NCBI GenBank assembly: GCA_025642065.1
Contig: JAODUP010000859.1
Coordinates: 1-64,000, forward strand
Direction: 5' to 3'
DNA length: 64,000 nucleotides
DNA from: Paralvinella palmiformis
Lineage: Eukaryota; Annelida; Polychaeta; Terebellida; Alvinellidae
Within the stretch, counting starts at the first letter, position 1. Every line of letters begins with the position of its first letter. Below, piece after piece: positions 37,749 to 48,190 of the stretch. The notes beneath the pieces are model-generated. The model saw only the letters and a program-made list of their open reading frames with translations. It was not told the DNA's origin and did not search any database. The position numbers were made by a program, and so were the translations under genes.

Positions 37749-38690
37749 GTTGGAATATGCCCCACTGTCAAATGGACTATCCAGTGTATAGCATCCCCAA
37801 GCACCGAACTTCCTTCATACACTGTCCATTACTTAAACTTAAGGGGTGATTCAATGGCCTTAAGTGGTCAGAGCACTGTACTTGAAACCTTCAGGCTGCA
37901 ATCACAGACAGTAGCCCCTCAAACAAACATCTTAGGTGTGACTGACTCAAATCAACACATCACTAATACACTAGATTCTTAAAGTAGCGGTAATATACTT
38001 AAACCAGATAATAACCCAGAACATAACATAAACAGCTATGTGATCTTACACGCTACCAACTGGACTATTTGATTGTTCAACCTAAACTAATCATTTATGT
38101 CAGTGAGTATTTTGTATAGCCTAAACAATGCTCACAATTTAGATATATGGTTCAATGATGGTTCTCCAATGAAACATCTCATATATACAGGTATGAGCTG
38201 GTTTCAAACCCTGACCTAGAATGAGTGAATGAGTAAAGTTTGTTTCACCACCAATGAAGGTGCAGCAGTTATATTAATGATATCTGGCCGAAGACTGTCT
38301 CCCAGTGAATTTAAGTTCCCACAAATGCATGGTTCCTAAGTTTAATTCAGACTCTGACATTTCTAATTAGTTAGGTCTTCCATAATTAAATATAGGTACA
38401 CATGCTTGCATGCATTAATGTACATATGCACCCACTTGAATGCTACATAAATCCCAAAACAAATAGCATGATGGTCAAACATTAATCTCATAACAAGACA
38501 CAAACCTTATAACAAGATATAGTAACACAATGGACAAATCAAGAGACACCTCTTATATCCAAACCTGAAAGTGTTACTGAAAACAAAGACTTATCTCACT
38601 ACGCCAGCGGCATAACAGATAACAAACAATCAGAATGAAAACAGCTATGACAGAGAGACATTTAATATAGTCTCATTGTAGGTCTCATAC

Positions 38691-38751
38691 CTGCTTTTGT
38701 CACCTCAATCACCTCCTCAACAAGAACCCGGAATCGTTCGAGCATGGCCAT
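38691..38751 (-). CDS. SYTL: Candidate alternative first coding exon of the synaptotagmin-like gene
   Basis: A short exon with its own start inside the large third intron. It reads MAMLERFRVLVEEVIEVTKA followed by one base, then a GTATGAG donor. The ATG is preceded in frame by TGA six bases upstream, so the reading cannot extend further 5'. The phase-1 end joins the basic linker exon at 12718 to give TKA-G-TVLAGNSLTEEVK, the same junction used by the long transcript from 42709. The peptide looks like a short amphipathic helix. A TATA motif and CCAAT lie upstream. A product starting here would lack the Rab-binding helices and zinc finger but keep the linker and whatever lies downstream. Sequence logic is strong, but no transcript evidence is available here. 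Confidence 0.68.
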
Positions 38752-38799
38752 CTTTCAAGCGGGCTATTCCATAAGAAACAAGGAAATCTGCGACAGAGT

Positions 38800-38911
38800 G
38801 TTTTTATAAAATCGTAAACTACACCGAAGCATCACACGGTCTCGTTGTGCCAACGACGTCCCTCAACGAACGTTCGGCATACATCCCTCGTTCGTAGATG
38901 GCACAATTGGT
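38800..38911 (-). promoter_or_regulatory. Putative internal promoter for the short isoform
   Basis: On the minus strand a TATAAAA lies at 38808-38802, about 50 bases before the ATG at 38751. This places a start site near 38775 and leaves a short leader. A CCAAT motif lies near 38906-38910, and a palindromic GACGTC (ATF/CRE-like core) lies near 38856-38861. Local CpG density is higher than in the surrounding AT-rich intron, continuing to about 39540. The arrangement fits a TATA-type core promoter, but start-site data are lacking. Confidence 0.5.
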
Positions 38912-40070
38912 GAGGACATGATGATGATGACGAGCGAGTGGCATTCAAGACGACTCTACCATCTCGGTGTGCTCGCCGTCACCATTACACCCACCAAGTG
39001 TCTGTTGGTAGTCGAGGTATGGTGATAATGATGATGATGCTGCTGCTGCTAAAACGGGATGATGTGACACTCTCAGTGAACACCCACGAACAGCCGATGA
39101 TATTGGCCAACTCATGAATAATACAGAGCTCCGTGGGGGGGGGGGAAGGCAGACAGCCCCCAGTCTCGGCAGCCAGTCAGAGGACCAAATGGGCCGGGCA
39201 TCACACAACACACCCACAGAGTTACCAAATAGACGAATGGCGGGACTTTGCAGAACTGGGAAGCGACTCCCCCACATATACATACACAGAAGCATGCACC
39301 CAACACCCTTTTGTAACTGTCTGCGAGGATGAATCTCACTTCGGCCAGCCACGGCTAGCAGTCAAAGCTGACCGTATTAGTGATGGGATTATCTTCTGAG
39401 ATAACCGACTAGTAAAGCAATTAATGGTAAATCAATTGGACCGCCATGAGCCTCGGTTCTAAGACAAGAAGAACCAATTAGGCGGAACCACAACAAGGAC
39501 CGGTCATTGTCTCCGATCAGCGGATGTAGAGGAGGTCGGCTGAGCTTAAGAGTGTCGTTTTAGATTATGAATCATAATAATCAATCTATGTCAACAGAGA
39601 CGTGATGTGTACAAGCTGATAGATATACAAAATACGGCCAGACAGACGGGTAGACACAGACAAACTGTCACATAGACAAATATACGGACAGGTAAACAGA
39701 TAGGCAGGCTGAATGATGTAAACGGTAGAGAAACATCATTATGACTGCATTTCCTGTCAAACAAATGCCCTATGCCGGATGCGCGCGCACGCACACAAGA
39801 AAAAAAACACGAAAAACCGGACACACCATTTTCCTGCCAAGATCATCCTAACCTCATCCTGTGCGGGAACAATTACTGACACAGAAAGGCAATGATCCAC
39901 GTCAGAGGTCACAGGTGAACATATTTGGCAGCTTATGATCCCTGCTGAGGACCACTGACGTCATTGATACCACCAGCGGCTTGGGCACTCTAAGTCCAAA
40001 ATTAGTTAGCCTATAACATGCTCAGGATGGCAGTACCTGATCCGTGGATGTCTAAATTCTCCCCCCCCCC

Positions 40071-40074
<4 letters not shown>

Positions 40075-40109
<35 letters not shown>

Positions 40110-40230
40110 TTTGAGGCGTTAGTACACAGCCTCTGTAATGCCAGTAATATTGTCCTATAATAATCAATGCTGGCTAGGCCACAGTCTTGAGAGAGTGATA
40201 GAGGGAGAAAGATATATATATATATATATA

Positions 40231-40285
<55 letters not shown>

Positions 40286-40380
40286 AAGTCTGACAGACAG
40301 ATAGATAGCTAAATACGGAGAGAGAGAGAGCGAGAGAGACAGAGAAAGAGAGATAGAATGAGAGAGACAGAAAGCGAGAG
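40075..40380. repeat. GA-rich polypurine tract
   Basis: (GA)n runs at 40075-40106, 40245-40278 and 40317-40380 surround an AT run at 40213-40246. It lies 0.5-1.6 kb upstream of the internal promoter region on the minus strand. Confidence 0.9.
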
Positions 40381-41544
40381 TGGTTGTTTTAGATCTTCAC
40401 CCTAGAGACAACAAATGCCATATCATGTATACCATCAAACATAAGGCAGAAAGTTATCATATATGACAACCTAGTTATCATAAATGAAATACATTTTATA
40501 TTTTCCAGCAAAACAAAAATAGTTAACAACATAAAACAACTGAAACTAGCTAAAACCTGAAATATGTCTGAAACAAGTTTCCTTAAAAGATCAACATTAA
40601 GGAACTGATACAATTTTGGTCCTACATCACCACTTTTTCTAATATATACTGGTCATTGGGCATGTAGGTTGTGTAATATTAGCATCTTGATTTAACTGGG
40701 AAAATGTATAACATATTTAGGCCTGGAATATGTTTGATCAATGTATGGAGATAAACCTCTCTGAGGATCGGCTCACAGTGTGTTAAATAAGTGGCTCGAT
40801 CATATTAAACTTGCAGCAAGTAAAATCAATACATTGTAAAGTTCTTAAATTCACTGATTTAAATTGGCCTAGTTACATTATTTATAAATCAATATGTTTA
40901 TGTTATAAAATGTGTTTGTGTTATGTAAGCCAGAATAATAATTAGGATAATAAAGCCACTCCAATTTGTTATTAAATGCTCATTCACCTAGAATAATAAC
41001 AATCTAGCATAATCCTGATAATATATATTTATTATCACAAATCTTAACCCCTGGTAGTCATTTCATTTTTTATTCCAATATATAATCAAACTTGTCAGAT
41101 CCCAAATAACACTGCTTTAAGGCCTGTTTAGAATGTTACAATTTAAAGAAAAGTACTGACTATAGAGTTTCCTCGAATTTTCAAATTTTGAAGAAAATGT
41201 GAGAAATAACTGATAATGTGATATGAAATATACTGATTTGAAAATTTCAATAAAGAAAAGGTTTAAAATATGTACAATTGGAATACGAAGCTCAGAAATG
41301 ACAAATTCCATGTAATCACATCTGAGTGCAATCTAAGTATCATCCGTACAGATCCTGTGAAGATCACCCGAAGCAATGTTCGATTTATCTGTCTAAGAAA
41401 GATAACGGATAGAAAAGAATTCCAATGGTCAGACTTTAGGTGGAGAGTGTGGGTGTTTTGTTCATCCTCGGTACAGATCACACCTACACAAGCCTGTTGT
41501 TTGACTCCCTAGAGAAATGAGACGATCAGATGAAATATCTCACA

Positions 41545-41625
41545 GAAACAGGGAACAGTGTCATTGGGATTCAAACCTCAACCCAGAAGTCTACAGCACA
41601 GTACACTATCAACTGTCCTTAGATT
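41545..41625 (-). mobile_element. tRNA-derived SINE, family B head
   Basis: Diverged reverse copy: AACAGTGTCATTGGGATTCA, AACCTCAACCCAGAAGTCTA and CAGCACAGTACACTATC. Confidence 0.45.
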
Positions 41626-42708
41626 TAGTTCAAATTATAATTGATTGAATTTCTTCTTCCCTTTAACAGATAAATAAGTCTTAAGTTTGTATCCAAAAAA
41701 AATATACTCTAGCTTCTATAAGAGTTTGAGTAACCCATACAATATTTAGTAATCAATAAAGAGCGAAGGTTATGGATTGATGTGCTCGATAAAAGCCCAC
41801 ACTCAGCTTTCATATGTTCAGTGGTTGGATGTGCCCTGTATGACTTACTCTGTTACTATATATACATACATTGGCTAACAAATTTGATAGTGAGAAAATT
41901 ATGCTTCCCCAGGGAGTTCAGATAGCCTTGCATTATACAACTCCAAAAATGGTGAAGTGGTGTGTAAAAATCTTAAAATAGCAGCACAAGAGCATACCCA
42001 TAATCCTCATGGGAATGCTGGATTTACTGTGTAATGCCAACATCTATATTTGGTGTACTGTGGGAACAGAATATGATTTGAAAAGAACACAGAAGAAGTC
42101 AAAACACACAGCAATAAAAATCTATCATATTACATTAAGATAATAAAATATAATATAATTATCACCATCTTACACAATACATTTCAGCAAATATAAAATG
42201 TAATAAAAAAATGTTTCACCAAATTAGCAGAAAGGTTTATTTAAAATTCTACCTTTGTTAGATACAGATTAAATAATAGTGAAAACACATATATCAAAGC
42301 AAGTTAATCCTATGCTGCTATTTTATGCTTAATTCCAATAGTTACATCATTGGGAACTTGTTAGTTTTATAAACGTTTCCGATAAATCGCATTTATGAAA
42401 CAAAATAGATTACTTAAAATATATTTTTAAAAGTTTATACTCTCCCATGAAATTAACTAGTATTTAAAAGCTTTCCACATTTAACCAAATATTTGGGATT
42501 TCCACAGACATAATTCCAACATTTTGTTGTTGTTATCTTTCAGGACAATTCTTATGACCATAAAAACCTTAAAAGAACACCTTTTTTAAGAACAGCCCAT
42601 ATTACTTATTATCTCGCAGTATAATTGTTACTGTAATTTACTGCTTACTGAAGTAATCATTATTCGCTAAAATGCACACACTACATATCAATACTGTTGC
42701 ACACTTAC

Positions 42709-42848
42709 CATCTTCCGATGCACGACCAGGTCTTCGAAATGACGCTCGTACTATTTCTGAGCCTGAAATCACACGGTTCGTCTTTTTTGAACGTTTGCTC
42801 TTACGAAATTTTGAATAGAACCAGTGGTTTGTCATAGCTTCCAATTCC
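42709..42848 (-). CDS. SYTL: Synaptotagmin-like protein, second Rab-binding segment exon
   Basis: This 140-nt exon finishes the Rab-binding module. The two carried bases AT plus the first G make Met, then ELEAMTNHWFYSKFRK follows, and later SGSEIVRASFRRPG. The family landmarks are a WFY aromatic cluster after the zinc finger, a basic stretch, and a GSEIIRxSLR-like motif; all are present in order. The basic run KSKRSKK lies between them. The acceptor is TTACAG and the donor is GTAAGTGTG, with phase 2 in and phase 1 out. The next coding exon in the long transcript lies about 30 kb away at 12718, and the phase matches exactly. The alternative first exon at 38751-38691 sits in that intron. Confidence 0.88.
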
Positions 42849-43889
42849 CTGTAATTGAAAGGAAATATAAATTATATTGATAGCATACCACTCAGAACAA
42901 TAAATATTGTATGTATGCATGCTTGTGTGTGTGTGTGTGTATGTGTGTGTGCATGCATATGTGTGTGTAACATAAATATTGATGGCAGCACTGACTAGTA
43001 CAAGTCATTTAAATTTTTTTAAATTAATTTAACCAGTTAGCATTGAGCAAGTATATCATTAAGCTGTATGATAATAAAAATCATACTTAATCTGTACTTA
43101 AGTTAGAAAAGAAAATAAGAAAACATTAGGTCTGTAGTAAATTATTCTGATTTAATTACTCTACGATAATACAAAATTATCAAGCTTATGTAACTAGTCC
43201 AACTTAATGAAGCCAATGATAATAATTTATACACTAATTGAAATCAGTTTTTTTATGTTAGCCCACAACAAACAATGCCAGAACCTCAAATGGAAATCTG
43301 ATACTACATTTTTATAAGAAAGCATACTAATCAGACATATTATCTACTATTTGATGTGTGATATGTGTTAGAAGAATGAGCTATTTTGACCAAATTAAGC
43401 TAATTTAATCTTAAATAAATAAAAAAACAAAGAACATTCTCAATTGATTAAATTATTTACAAAATTATTGACCTTTGTTCAACGTTAGTAAAATATACTG
43501 CCATGTATGTTTCATTTCTTACATAGATATTTATTGCATTCAAGTGACGCGTAAGGTTAACACTAACTGCATCACTCGGAAAATTGAGCGCTATGACGAA
43601 CTAAAGCGGGTGCATTATGACAATAGAATACTTCTCAATTAATTAAGCCATTGGTATGGTGGCATATTTTGTTAATTTATCCTTGAATGACATCTCTTAT
43701 TTTGTCAATTGAAATACAACTTGGTGACTATCAAATGGATTATTTTTATTTTATATCAGGTTATGTTTTGGCAGAAGTAAATGCAAATAATTTAATATTT
43801 TGGTTGCCTTATTCTAAACTCATGAATGGCAACTATCAACAAATATGCTTATGTTATAAAGGAATAACAATTTGAACACTTCTCTACTG

Positions 43890-43890
<1 letters not shown>

Positions 43891-43926
<36 letters not shown>
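43891..43926. repeat. GT microsatellite
   Basis: About 18 GT units followed by poly-G, in the 1.26-kb intron between the zinc-finger exon and the 42.7-kb exon. Confidence 0.95.
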
Positions 43927-43927
<1 letters not shown>

Positions 43928-44105
43928 TGGGGGGTTTCATATGCATGCACATGCATATGCAGCCACCATTATTACAGTTATAATACTATCAAATTAATTT
44001 ATAAACGACTACCCACCGATCTGTTTGTTACACCATCTAGGACACACGCATACATATGCACACACAGACACACAACTAACTACATTTTTAGGACATATAT
44101 CTTAC

Positions 44106-44318
44106 ATCTGTCTGAAGCAAAGTATACATAGCCACGTGTTTTTATCCTTGTGTTGACGACATTTCTCACAAACTCGATGCTGACAGTTTGGACACATTGC
44201 TCCCGTGTTGAAGAACCACCCAAATGGTTCCCGACACCTAGCACACGTTTTGGTAGCATCCTGACCTTCTCTTATAACTCCCTTTAGTCGTAACTGTTTC
44301 ACTTCACTCTTCAGGTTC
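44106..44318 (-). CDS. SYTL: Synaptotagmin-like protein, zinc-finger exon
   Basis: This 213-nt exon carries the FYVE-like zinc finger found between the two Rab-contacting helices in Slp3/4/5, rabphilin and bitesize. Eight cysteines are visible in four pairs: CARC, CPNC, CEKC and CILC, the normal zinc-binding set for two ions. It opens with NLKSEVKQLRLKG, completing the helix of the preceding exon, and ends CILCFRQ plus two bases. The acceptor is a TTTCAG and the donor is GTAAGATA. Both edges are phase 2, so the exon is length-neutral for the reading frame. Slp1 and Slp2 of vertebrates lack the finger, so this gene belongs with the finger-bearing members. Rabphilin and Noc2 also have such a finger, but the flanking helices and the later TGS-type motif fit Slp better. 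Confidence 0.9.
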
Positions 44319-45429
44319 CTGAAAGATGAAGAAAAACATCGACTCTAAAAAACAAACAAATAATGACCCACAGTTGAAAGCCACTGTCACATTGGAATGA
44401 ACCTTGACATTTTCTTAATTCTTTCAAAATAGATAAATAAAATCCCACAGTTTCTGAAATGGATTGAAATTTGTTTTATTCAAACTTAGGACTATAAGCA
44501 AGGAGACGTTATTATGAGGTTAATTTCAAGTAATAAATCAATGCATTATGTGAATTGTTTTGGCAATATTATAAAAAAATAGGGTGAAAAGTAATGGATG
44601 AAAGTTTATGTTTTATAGCCACTTTTGTACACATGGTTCGCTAAATAAGCCAAAACAGGACTGAAAGTTTATATATATATCTATCTATATCTATATCTAT
44701 ATATATATAAATAATTATTTACCAATAAGAAGTTTTAATAATATGTTGATCATTTATTGTTCAGTTAAATCAGATGAGAATGATAATGAATCTATTATAT
44801 GAATATTTTATTATGTTAATTATTTAATTTTTTATAGTGTTAATTTCTGAGACTACATCTACTTTTCTGTCCTATCTTGAACTAAACAGTAAATACATTA
44901 TCTACCAAGTTGATGCTCCTTATACATGTCGATTTACTTTTGTCATTTACAGCTGAATGGACTGATACATTCCATACAGAGATCAAAAGACTGTTGTCTA
45001 CAGGCTGATGAGTAAATATATCGGCAATTTCCCAGTAATACAACATTCCATTATATTAATACAGTTACAGTTGATATTTGGACCAGTACCATAAGATTTC
45101 CTTTAGATAAATGCTTTTGTTGTTATCACAAAACCTAAACTTGATGTTTACACTAACTATAGATATTAATAAATATGATGTAAACAAATTATTTTGAACA
45201 AAAGAATTCAAACTGGCACCAAATAAAATAACTGAAATACAACTGCCAAAATGCTAGTTTTATATTAAAAACAAAACAATAATATATTTATTGAGACACT
45301 GCTCAAATGGCCTGACTGAATATGGTACAAATGCATTATGAAAATTGAGGAAAATACTACCTAAAGATAAACATATTTCATAAAGGCCCTTCACCAGAAA
45401 TTCATAAGAAAACATATAAACACACTTAC

Positions 45430-45441
45430 TTGTTCAATTCC
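45430..45441 (-). other. Candidate 12-nt microexon in the synaptotagmin-like gene
   Basis: Minus-strand sequence reads TTACTTCTCAG, then GGAATTGAACAA, then GTAAGTGTG. It is a pyrimidine-containing acceptor and a consensus donor only 12 bases apart. Inserted between the helix exon (ends phase 2) and the zinc-finger exon, it keeps the frame and adds four residues to give ERIRELNKNLKSEV, with no stop. The insert falls in the helix leading to the zinc finger. Its first bases resemble the start of the exon at 42848 (GGAATTGG), so a chance match or duplicated splice edge is possible. Confidence 0.42.
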
Positions 45442-45816
45442 CTGAGAAGTAATGAAATCAGTGATTAACAATTAGATATTTTGGTTTAACAGAGAACACA
45501 CACACACACACATTGTTAGCTATAAACATTATTGGAAAATTGTTGATTAAAGTTTTCGGCCAAATTAATCTGTCTATTATTGTTATTAACCATCACTTGA
45601 GGTCAGTGCCTATCAATCACTAGATTTATGATCAAGAGGTATCAAATCAGACTGCTATAGTGAAAACATAGTGTACTACTTTTTGGGGTTGTTAATGACT
45701 ACCAGTTTATATAAGAGCACAATGATTGGGTTAAGGAATTATTAATGGGACATGTTGTTGATTACAATGGGTGCTCATACAGGAAAACTGGATAATCACT
45801 ATTTTGTGTGTTTGTG

Positions 45817-45817
<1 letters not shown>

Positions 45818-45860
<43 letters not shown>

Positions 45861-45880
45861 AGTGTGTGTGTGTGTGTGTT
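45818..45880. repeat. TA/GT microsatellite beside the first coding exon
   Basis: The tract lies only about 27 bases inside the intron after the donor at 45906. It is long enough to affect pairing or splicing near that site. Confidence 0.95.
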
Positions 45881-45906
45881 TGTATGTATGCTTCAACCAA
45901 ACTGAC

Positions 45907-46016
45907 CTAATTCTTTCCTGTTCCTTTTTGCGAAGCTCATCATCCCGTCTAAGGACTTGAAGTATCTGGTCGCGCTCTGTCTCTGTCAGCTGTTTTAGGT
46001 CAATATCAGACAGCAT
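45907..46016 (-). CDS. SYTL: Synaptotagmin-like protein, first coding exon (Rab-binding helix)
   Basis: This exon encodes the start of a Slp homology domain, the N-terminal Rab27-type effector helix of synaptotagmin-like proteins, which link secretory vesicles to the plasma membrane. The 36 codons begin MLSDIDLKQLTETERDQILQ and continue with RRDDELRKKEQERIR. The family pattern is an acidic start, then LxxxERDxIL, then RDEELRK and a KRIR helix, and all parts are present. The ATG has an in-frame TAG 15 nt upstream, which supports this start unless an acceptor intervenes. The exon ends in a GTCAGT donor at phase 2, and joining to the zinc-finger exon gives ERIR-NLKSEVKQ, the expected continuous helix. 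Rab27 binding is known for the family and is inferred here. Any untranslated exon further upstream was not located. Confidence 0.88.
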
Positions 46017-47439
46017 TGTAATGGCTCTCTATCTAACCGTTATCTTCACAAAATACGAAACACATCTGCCATCACATCTGTGGAGTAGAGAAATGTAAAA
46101 CTCACAACGAGAACAAGTAAAAGGATCAACAGTTTCTATTTCTAGATTATTTTCTTTCATAAGGGAACATCTCACATAAAATATAAATAAACATATTAAC
46201 AGTTCTTAACTGTATTTTTTTTAAACAAGGAAAAACCAATCAATCTGTGATACAATCAAATGCCAACTCAAGATTCATCAAATTCATTGGCATTGTTTGT
46301 CAGTCAAGAGACTGTCATATAATTATAAAACGTCAGCCTCTGTTCTCCCCTCACATGGTCAGTTACAACTGAACAAAGCCCCAAATAAGCTAGCTTGATG
46401 ATAAAAATTTTACTGAAGAGAACAGAAATAAATCTGTTATGAAAACTGATTTAGCTTTCCATCAGCACAAAATTCCCCAAATTCCTTCTGAATATTGAAC
46501 ATGTGCTATCTGCACATGAAGTTTGAGTACAGTTTTAAATGAAAATGGTTTGCTTACTAAAAACAATACTAAATGGCAATGCTGAATTAAAATTGGGATA
46601 TGAAAGACTCTCTTGAAGGATGGCGAACATTCTGTTCGGGATCTGATTTACCTCAGGATATTTCAGTGGCATCTTTTCACACTGCTTCCCCCAAAGAGTT
46701 GCTGGAAGGAGTATTTTTGTTACTCTATAATAAACAGGCATGCCTTTAGTTAATCTGCTTTGCTTTATGCCTGTTTCATGATCAAAACAACTTTTAAATT
46801 GAAATTTAAATTAGAAATTGTATTAAAATAATCTGATTGCTTATGTGTTGGAAGCTGATTATGGTGTGTATGTTTTTATGTGTGTGTTTGTAGAGGTGTA
46901 CAGCTGCCTAAATTTAAATAGTTAGGATGTGTGCATATTGCATGCAAATGCGTATGAGAATGCCGGTATTCATAAATTAAACAAGGATAAATATTATTAA
47001 TAACAACAAAGCACGGCCATACTATCATAACGTAGCGGAATATTACATCATAATGCGCCAAATCATTTTTAAGTTATTCACTTTCACATAACATGTCCAT
47101 CATCTACAATACGACATTAGAAGTTATTACTGTTAATTAGTTATAAAGAAGAACATCATTTAAAGGCACTGCGGCACAGCTGCTGAAATTAGTAGGCACT
47201 GATACCAAAGTCTTAGGTACATCGTCCACAAATATTGTTACACATCTTGGTCATGCAGTCTTGTCATGGATCCGAACATTAATTTTTAAAAAGTACCTGG
47301 CATATAGCAATGTACTGGAAAAAAGGTTTGTGTTCAAAGAAGTTGAAAGTGAGTTTGTAGCTGAGTGAGCAAGTGAGTGAGTAAATGAATTGTGTAGCCT
47401 CAGCACTAGTCACAACTGATGGATATGTAGCCAAGATGG

Positions 47440-47588
47440 TACAGCCACTTATGTGCCCATGGTAGGTTAAACGGGCCGAGCGAGCTCCGAAGCTAACAAA
47501 GCAAAATCAAAGATGAAACATCCTTCAGATATGCCCATGCCAAGATTCGAACTCAGGTGGTAGTGATCCATGGTCCAACACACTACCA
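47440..47588 (-). mobile_element. tRNA-derived SINE, family A, apparently nested in a family B copy
   Basis: Reverse copy with GGTTAAACGGGCCGAGCGAG, GATGAAACATCCTTCAGAT and the B box complement CCAAGATTCGAACTCAGG. It is bordered on the left (47393-47440) by the family B 3' part (TAGCCTCAGCACTAGTCACA) and on the right (47588-47625) by family B head sequence (ACCTGGAGGTTTGTGGTGCA). Confidence 0.7.
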
Positions 47589-47889
47589 ACTAGACCTATA
47601 ACCTGGAGGTTTGTGGTGCAAGGCTCGAACAATTCTGTCAATCCTATGTTCCTTCATTATACAACTCCACACAATCCATACCCAACGAGAAAATTAACAA
47701 GTAATAAACAGACATGTACAAATATCAGAAAGGATTAACATTAAATACTTATCTATCAGATAAGTAAGAATCTTCAGTGAAATATTGTGACAAGGTTATA
47801 ATCTACTCAGGTTTCTCTTAACATTTGATTTATGAGTGGTCAATAATTTGACCTGTCTGATCTATAGTACACCAATGTCATCAGACACA

Positions 47890-48190
47890 TACAGAGAGGG
47901 GGGGGGGGAGATGTAGAGGCAGATAGAGTGAGAGAGAAAAAGGACATACAGGGAGTAAGCAGAGAGGAGGGATAGAGTGAGCGAGAGATAGAGACGTAAA
48001 GGTAGATAGAGAGAAAGAGACAGAAAGGAGATAGAGAGATAAGTAGAGGGGGAGGTCGCGAGGTAGAGTGAGAAATGGAGAGATCGAGAGGGGATGTCAG
48101 GGAGACAAGTGGGAAGAGAGAGAAGCAGGAGTAATAGAGAATGGGGAGATGAGTAAAGAGAAAAGGAGAGACGGGTAAGAGATGTCTCGA
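47890..48190. repeat. GA-rich polypurine tract
   Basis: A 300-base run dominated by GAGA/GGAG words starting with poly-G. The long apparent reading frames on the opposite strand here are low-complexity Ser/Leu/Pro artefacts. Confidence 0.85.

Larger units (their letters stand above)
12719..42708 (-). other. Large intron of the long isoform
   Basis: About 30 kb between the phase-1 donor after 42709 and the acceptor before 12718. It contains direct repeat copy 2, the LINE, the minisatellite, the Penelope-like element, several SINEs, and the internal promoter with its first exon. Stretches between these (for example 17.9-19.7, 20.3-22.4, 23.5-24.8, 27-28.5, 31.2-32.7, 33-37.3 and 39.5-42.6 kb) show no supported exon or RNA gene. 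Confidence 0.75.

Noticed and set aside
39112..39399. Overlapping open frames on both strands near 39.1-39.4 kb
   Set aside because: The region is CpG- and GC-richer, which lengthens frames by chance. No domain or splice logic was seen, and it is better explained as upstream sequence of the internal promoter.
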